Source: an uncultured Bacilli bacterium
GTDB lineage: Bacteria > Bacillota_I > Bacilli_A > RF39 > UBA660
Assembly: GCA_934096175.1 (NCBI GenBank)
Contig: CAKOLG010000037.1
Coordinates: forward strand, 1-8,928
Reading direction: 5' to 3'
Length of the DNA: 8,928 bases
The notes beneath the pieces were generated by a model, which was not told where the DNA came from, ran no database searches, and saw nothing but the letters and a program-made list of their open reading frames with translations. Below are positions 5,975-8,928 of this stretch, piece after piece (position 1 is the stretch's first letter; every line of letters starts with the position of its first letter). The position numbers and the translations under genes were made by a program.

Positions 5975-6464
5975 TTTGTTTTTTTACTAGTTTAAAAATT
6001 AGTTCATTTAAGAATTTTGCTATATAAACTATTATGTAATTGAAAAAGCTATACGCAAACATAATATAATAAGTTGTTGTGTACATTTTAGTAGAAGAAT
6101 AAAAAATAATAGGAATCAATGTAATTAAAAGAATTAGCAGAATTGTACTGATATCTTCTGTAGTTAATTTAGTTTCAATACTATTTTTGTCATAAAATCT
6201 ATTAATATACAAATATAAATTTATTACACTGAAAAGTAAAACTTTTGCTAACCATAATTGGTTTGCTCCAGTGTAATTCTTAGCAAAGTAAATAAAAATA
6301 CCAAACAAAATAATATTTTCAAAGTGAAATATTTTGAAAATATTTTCTTTAATCCAACTTTTAGTCACTTTATTTTGTTTCAAATCTTTTAATGCATTTT
6401 TACTTATTGAAGTAAAATAAAGTAACCAAGGTATAAAAGTCAAGAATATAATTATGTTATTCAC
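5961..6464 (-). CDS. Unrecognised multi-span membrane protein
   Basis: I do not recognise this 167-residue, strongly hydrophobic protein. About five membrane segments can be seen: 3-20, 49-62, 68-87, 104-123 and 129-150, with basic loops between the first two and at the C-terminus (KLVKKQNENK). It is too long and has too many spans for YlmG/YggT (about 90 residues, two spans), the usual neighbour of ylmH. It starts at GTG; GGAAAG lies 12 bases upstream, a weak and slightly distant ribosome site. Its last 14 bases overlap the start of ylmH, so the two are very likely co-expressed. A TATAAT lies about 30 bases upstream of the start. No motif suggests an enzyme or transporter family. Confidence 0.7.
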   Translation of the reverse strand: MNNIIIFLTFIPWLLYFTSISKNALKDLKQNKVTKSWIKENIFKIFHFENIILFGIFIYFAKNYTGANQLWLAKVLLFSVINLYLYINRFYDKNSIETKLTTEDISTILLILLITLIPIIFYSSTKMYTTTYYIMFAYSFFNYIIVYIAKFLNELIFKLVKKQNENK

Positions 6465-6493
6465 TGTAATGCACTTCTTTCCAATATATTCTT

Positions 6494-6499
6494 ATTATA
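6494..6499 (-). promoter_or_regulatory. Candidate -10 box for the membrane protein-ylmH unit
   Basis: A perfect TATAAT on the minus strand, with transcription expected near 6487 and a leader of about 22 bases before the GTG start. The -35 is unclear (ATATAC at 17 bases). The surrounding sequence is almost pure AT, so chance is possible. Confidence 0.4.
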
Positions 6500-6513
6500 C
6501 TATATTTTTTTTA

Positions 6514-6548
6514 TTTGTATATTTATTTTATTTTGTATATTTATTTTA
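6514..6548. repeat. Tandem direct repeat, 17-base unit with 18-base period
   Basis: TTTGTATATTTATTTTA occurs at 6514-6530 and again at 6532-6548. The second copy covers the stop codon and last codons of the 75-residue gene; the first is intergenic. It is probably a slippage duplication in AT-rich DNA. Confidence 0.7.
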
Positions 6549-6768
6549 TAATGAATGTTCCGTTATATTTAATATTATAATCACTTACAAGTTCATCCAA
6601 TAAAGTTTTGTCATAGTGTTCATTATTTAAAATACTGAGTGTAATATTTTCTATCTGATAGTTATTTAAAATTGCATATAATTTTTTTTGAAGTTTATTT
6701 ATAAGAGAAAAATTAATTCTTTCTTCAATATTGATATATAAAGTTTTTCCTGTATAAAATATTTCCAT
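6541..6768 (-). CDS. Small orphan protein with an STAS-like pattern
   Basis: A 75-residue soluble protein that I do not recognise with certainty. The predicted order is two short strands (EIFYTG, TLYINIEE), an amphipathic helix (SLINKLQKKLYAILNNY, 21-37), a strand (ENITLSIL), a second helix (DKTLLDELVSDYN) and a final strand (TFIIK). This resembles a minimal STAS/anti-sigma-factor-antagonist fold, but the conserved D-S-S-G phosphorylation loop is not present. ATG start with GGTGAT 3 bases upstream, a real SD with short spacing. It is transcribed divergently from murT. No terminator is seen before the downstream membrane gene, so read-through is possible. The fold suggestion is weak inference; the gene itself is probable because of its SD and isolated position. 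Confidence 0.6.
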   Translation of the reverse strand: MEIFYTGKTLYINIEERINFSLINKLQKKLYAILNNYQIENITLSILNNEHYDKTLLDELVSDYNIKYNGTFIIK

Positions 6769-6816
6769 ATTATCACCAAATATAATTTACCAAAATTAGG
6801 AAAAAATAGCTATGTA

Positions 6817-6835
6817 TTCGACAAATGTTGTCAAA
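6817..6835. promoter_or_regulatory. Operator-like dyad in the divergent intergenic region
   Basis: The plus strand reads TTCGACAA-ATG-TTGTCAAA. The arms are inverted repeats with a single mismatch, and the core GACAA/TTGTC is perfect. On the minus strand it contains a consensus TTGACA (6828-6833), a possible -35 for the small gene, although no good -10 is found at the right distance. It may be a regulator site between the small gene and murT. Confidence 0.35.
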
Positions 6836-6869
6836 AGTATTATTTTTTTTTCTAGAATTTTAAATCAGA

Positions 6870-6878
6870 TGATATAAT
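6870..6878 (+). promoter_or_regulatory. Extended -10 promoter of murT-gatD
   Basis: TGATATAAT is a perfect extended -10. No convincing -35 is found (TTCTAG at 6850-6855). Transcription would begin near 6885, the first base of the SD AGGTGAT, leaving a leader of only about 10 bases before the ATG at 6895. Confidence 0.55.
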
Positions 6879-6894
6879 TTTTTTAGGTGATGTT

Positions 6895-8244
6895 ATGAAA
6901 ATGATTTTTTTTATTTTTTTAAGTAAATTTATTACGTTTATTTGTAAATTATTTGGCAAAAATGGTTCGGTTTATCCAGGATATATAATTTATGATGGTT
7001 TTAAGCAAAAAAAGATTTTGGAAAATGTTAAATATCCAAAGTATGTTATTGCTGTTACTGGCTCTTCAGGCAAAGGCTCTACAACTCAGTTAATTAACCA
7101 TATTTTAACTGATGCTGGATATGATGTATGTTTTAATAAAAATGGTAGTAACGGAGTTCTTGCAGCAGTTACCTTAATATTAAATAATTGTAATTTTAAA
7201 GGTGAATTCAAACACGATGTTTTACTTCTTGAGTGTGACGAGCGACATTTAAAATTAATATTCGGTAAAAATAAAATGACTCATTTAATTATTACGAATG
7301 TTACTAGAGATCAACCAGCGCGAAACGGTCATCCTGATATTGTTTTTAAAGATATTTTAACTGCTATCGGTGATAAAACTAAATTAGTTATTAATGCTGA
7401 TGACCCTTTAGTTAATAGATTAAGTTTTCTAATTCAAAATGAATATATAACTTATGGTGTTAGTAAAACGCAAGATAGTTATTTAAAAAGTAATATAGAT
7501 ATCAGAGATTATGCTTATTGTCCAAAATGTCATAAAAAGCTAAATTATGAATATTATCATTATGGTCATATAGGAAATTATAGTTGTCCAAATGGCTGCT
7601 TTAGTAGAGGTAATGTTGATTTTGAAGCAACAGATGTTGATTACCATAAGCATACAATAAAAATAAATGGCAATGAAATATATTTAAATAAAGATGTTTT
7701 ATATGCTGTATATTATACTGTGGCAGCGTATGCTCTTGTTGCTACTATGGGAATTGATAATGATGTTATATTAAAAGCATTGAATGAAGATAAAATTGCT
7801 AGCAAGAGAGGTAAAGTTATTGAATTAGATAATCGAAAAATAACAATGCTAGAATCCAAAAATGAAAATAATTTAAGCTATTATCAGTCAATAAAATTTA
7901 TAACAAATCAACCAGGTAAAAAAACTGTTATTTTAGGTTTTGATAATGTTTCTAGAAGATATAAATTTAATGATTTATCGTGGCTATGGGATGTTGAATT
8001 TGAATTATTAAATGAGAAAAATATTGATAAAATATTTGTTATTGGTAGATTTAGATATGATGTTGTAACAAGGCTTGAATTAGCTAATATAGCTAATGAT
8101 AAAATTATTTTAGTAGATGATTTAAATAATTTGCTTGACTTAGTTAAAGAAAAAAGCGTTGGTGATATTTATACGATGGTTTGTTTTGATATGACAGCAA
8201 ATATTTTAAAATTAATTAAGGATGATGAGAATGAAAACAATTAA
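6895..8244 (+). CDS. murT: MurT-like Mur ligase (lipid II amidotransferase subunit), divergent
   Basis: Mur-ligase-family subunit of the MurT/GatD complex, which converts the D-Glu of lipid II to D-isoglutamine at the inner face of the membrane. At 449 residues it is close to the usual length (about 440). It has a hydrophobic N-terminus with GSVYPGY (24-30), a P-loop VTGSSGKGSTT (54-64), a central domain with TNVTRDQPARNGHPD (134-148) and NADDPLVNRLS (167-177), an inserted cysteine ribbon (C209, C212, C231, C235), and a C-terminal MurT-type domain containing RRYKFNDLSWLWDVEFE. Oddities: the P-loop reads GKGST, as in FolC, rather than GKTTT; the second cysteine pair is CPNGC, not CxxC; and the usual KNPxG region is altered (SKNENNLSYYQ). 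A candidate for the triad Asp donated to GatD is D350. SD AGGTGAT. The gene overlaps gatD by 14 bases. Confidence 0.85.
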   Translation: MKMIFFIFLSKFITFICKLFGKNGSVYPGYIIYDGFKQKKILENVKYPKYVIAVTGSSGKGSTTQLINHILTDAGYDVCFNKNGSNGVLAAVTLILNNCNFKGEFKHDVLLLECDERHLKLIFGKNKMTHLIITNVTRDQPARNGHPDIVFKDILTAIGDKTKLVINADDPLVNRLSFLIQNEYITYGVSKTQDSYLKSNIDIRDYAYCPKCHKKLNYEYYHYGHIGNYSCPNGCFSRGNVDFEATDVDYHKHTIKINGNEIYLNKDVLYAVYYTVAAYALVATMGIDNDVILKALNEDKIASKRGKVIELDNRKITMLESKNENNLSYYQSIKFITNQPGKKTVILGFDNVSRRYKFNDLSWLWDVEFELLNEKNIDKIFVIGRFRYDVVTRLELANIANDKIILVDDLNNLLDLVKEKSVGDIYTMVCFDMTANILKLIKDDENENN

Positions 8245-8928
8245 AATTGCCCATTTATATTTTGATTTAATGAATCTTTATGGTGAAAATGGTAACGTAC
8301 GATTTTTAAAGAAGAAAATTGAAGAACAAAATATTAATGTAGAAATTTATTTCTTGACGGTTGACGACCAAATTGATTTTACTAAATATGATTTTTTCTA
8401 CATTGGAACTGGTAGCGAAGAAAATCAAAAAATTGTTTTAGAAGATATCATGAAATATAAAAATGAAATAAAAAAAGCTAAAGATTCGGGAAAATTTTTC
8501 TTAGTTACAGGTAATGCCTTGGATTTATTTACAAATAAAATTAATTTTAAAGACGGTACAGTAAGTGAAGGTATTGGATTGTTTGACTCTGAAGCGACAG
8601 AGGAAGAATTTAGAATTGTTGGTGAACAATACTATACCTGTCCTTTAGAGGACCATAAAATAATTGGCTTTCAAAACCGTATATGCACAATTAATAAGTT
8701 TGATAATTATTTGTTTGATGTTATAGATGGTTGTGGGTTAAAGCCAAATTTCACTAAAGAAGGAGTTTATGAAAATAATTTTTATGGAACATACCTTTTA
8801 GGTCCCCTTTTAGTTAGAAATCCTTACTTTTGTGATTTTATAATTGGAGAGATTTGTAAATTTATACAAAAAGAATATACAAAGCCAAACCTTGAAGATG
8901 CTTGTTATATAGCGTATGAAGAATATAT
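8231..8928 (+). CDS. gatD: GatD-like class I glutamine amidotransferase subunit, catalytic residues lost (3' end outside the window)
   Basis: Partner subunit of MurT; in typical members it hydrolyses glutamine and channels ammonia to MurT. The 232 residues visible are nearly the full expected length (about 240). The family match is clear: LYFDLMNLYGENGNVRFLKK (9-28), YDFFYIGTGSEENQ (53-66), GFQNR (146-150), EGVYENNFYGTYLLGPLLVRNP (177-198). The strand-elbow expected to read ICGGYQLLG reads LVTGNALDLF (91-100), so the nucleophilic Cys is Thr93 (codon 8507-8509). The expected YLHGP reads YLLGP, so the catalytic His is Leu190 (8798-8800). The GGGQD motif is GTGSE. An Arg at 128 in the FRIVG segment is kept. 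The frame is intact with normal codon use, so this is a divergent gene and not a decayed one. It is translationally coupled to murT. Confidence 0.85.
   Translation, partial: MKTIKIAHLYFDLMNLYGENGNVRFLKKKIEEQNINVEIYFLTVDDQIDFTKYDFFYIGTGSEENQKIVLEDIMKYKNEIKKAKDSGKFFLVTGNALDLFTNKINFKDGTVSEGIGLFDSEATEEEFRIVGEQYYTCPLEDHKIIGFQNRICTINKFDNYLFDVIDGCGLKPNFTKEGVYENNFYGTYLLGPLLVRNPYFCDFIIGEICKFIQKEYTKPNLEDACYIAYEEY

Noticed and set aside
5961..6464. The membrane protein upstream of ylmH as YlmG/YggT.
   Set aside because: It has about five spans over 167 residues, where YlmG has two spans in about 90 residues, and no YggT motif is seen.
6514..6548. The tandem repeat as a CRISPR array or iteron origin.
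   Set aside because: There are only two copies, 18 bases apart without real spacers, in almost pure AT sequence, and no cas or replication gene is nearby.
8231..8928. gatD as a decaying pseudogene.
   Set aside because: The frame is open to the window end, the start overlaps murT properly, and conserved structural motifs are kept. Only the catalytic positions are changed.

Overview
The window looks like chromosomal DNA from a very AT-rich, low-GC Gram-positive bacterium, probably an uncultured Bacilli or Mollicutes-related lineage. This is inferred from base composition, strong Shine-Dalgarno (SD) sites, short intrinsic terminators and Firmicutes-type gene families (YlmH, MurT/GatD). Tryptophan is read from TGG, every stop I checked is TAA or TAG, and all genes run full length under the standard code. 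No tRNA, rRNA, CRISPR array, transposon or phage gene was seen.

Region 1 (1-4556, all on the minus strand) is a translation block read right to left: rpsB, tsf, an AI-2E/PerM-family membrane transporter, a membrane-anchored thioredoxin-fold protein, then frr. rpsB-tsf is one unit with a strong promoter at 4519-4547 and an intrinsic terminator at 2559-2581. The usual rpsB-tsf-pyrH-frr order is altered: pyrH is absent and two membrane-associated genes sit in its place, each with its own candidate promoter. frr has a good candidate promoter inside the end of the preceding gene. It ends in a terminator whose loop contains the frr stop codon.

Region 2 (4527-6768, minus strand) holds a compact unit: an unrecognised multi-span membrane protein, a YlmH/RqcP2-type S4-domain RNA-binding protein overlapping it by 14 bases, and an unrecognised single-span membrane-anchored protein, closed by a strong terminator. 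Upstream lies a 75-residue orphan protein with an STAS-like pattern but no recognisable phosphorylation site.

Region 3 (6870-8928, plus strand) is a divergent murT-gatD operon, with gatD cut by the window end. In Firmicutes MurT/GatD amidates the D-Glu of lipid II using glutamine. Here the GatD subunit has Thr where the nucleophilic Cys should be and Leu where the catalytic His should be, so it cannot act as a normal glutaminase. MurT is also divergent in its P-loop and cysteine ribbon. This is the most notable signal in the window.

Other notable points are an S2 protein carrying a C-terminal Rho_N/SAP-like module, and a thioredoxin-fold protein whose CxxC has become SxxS with no cysteine anywhere. 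Terminators, stops and promoters are packed on top of each other.
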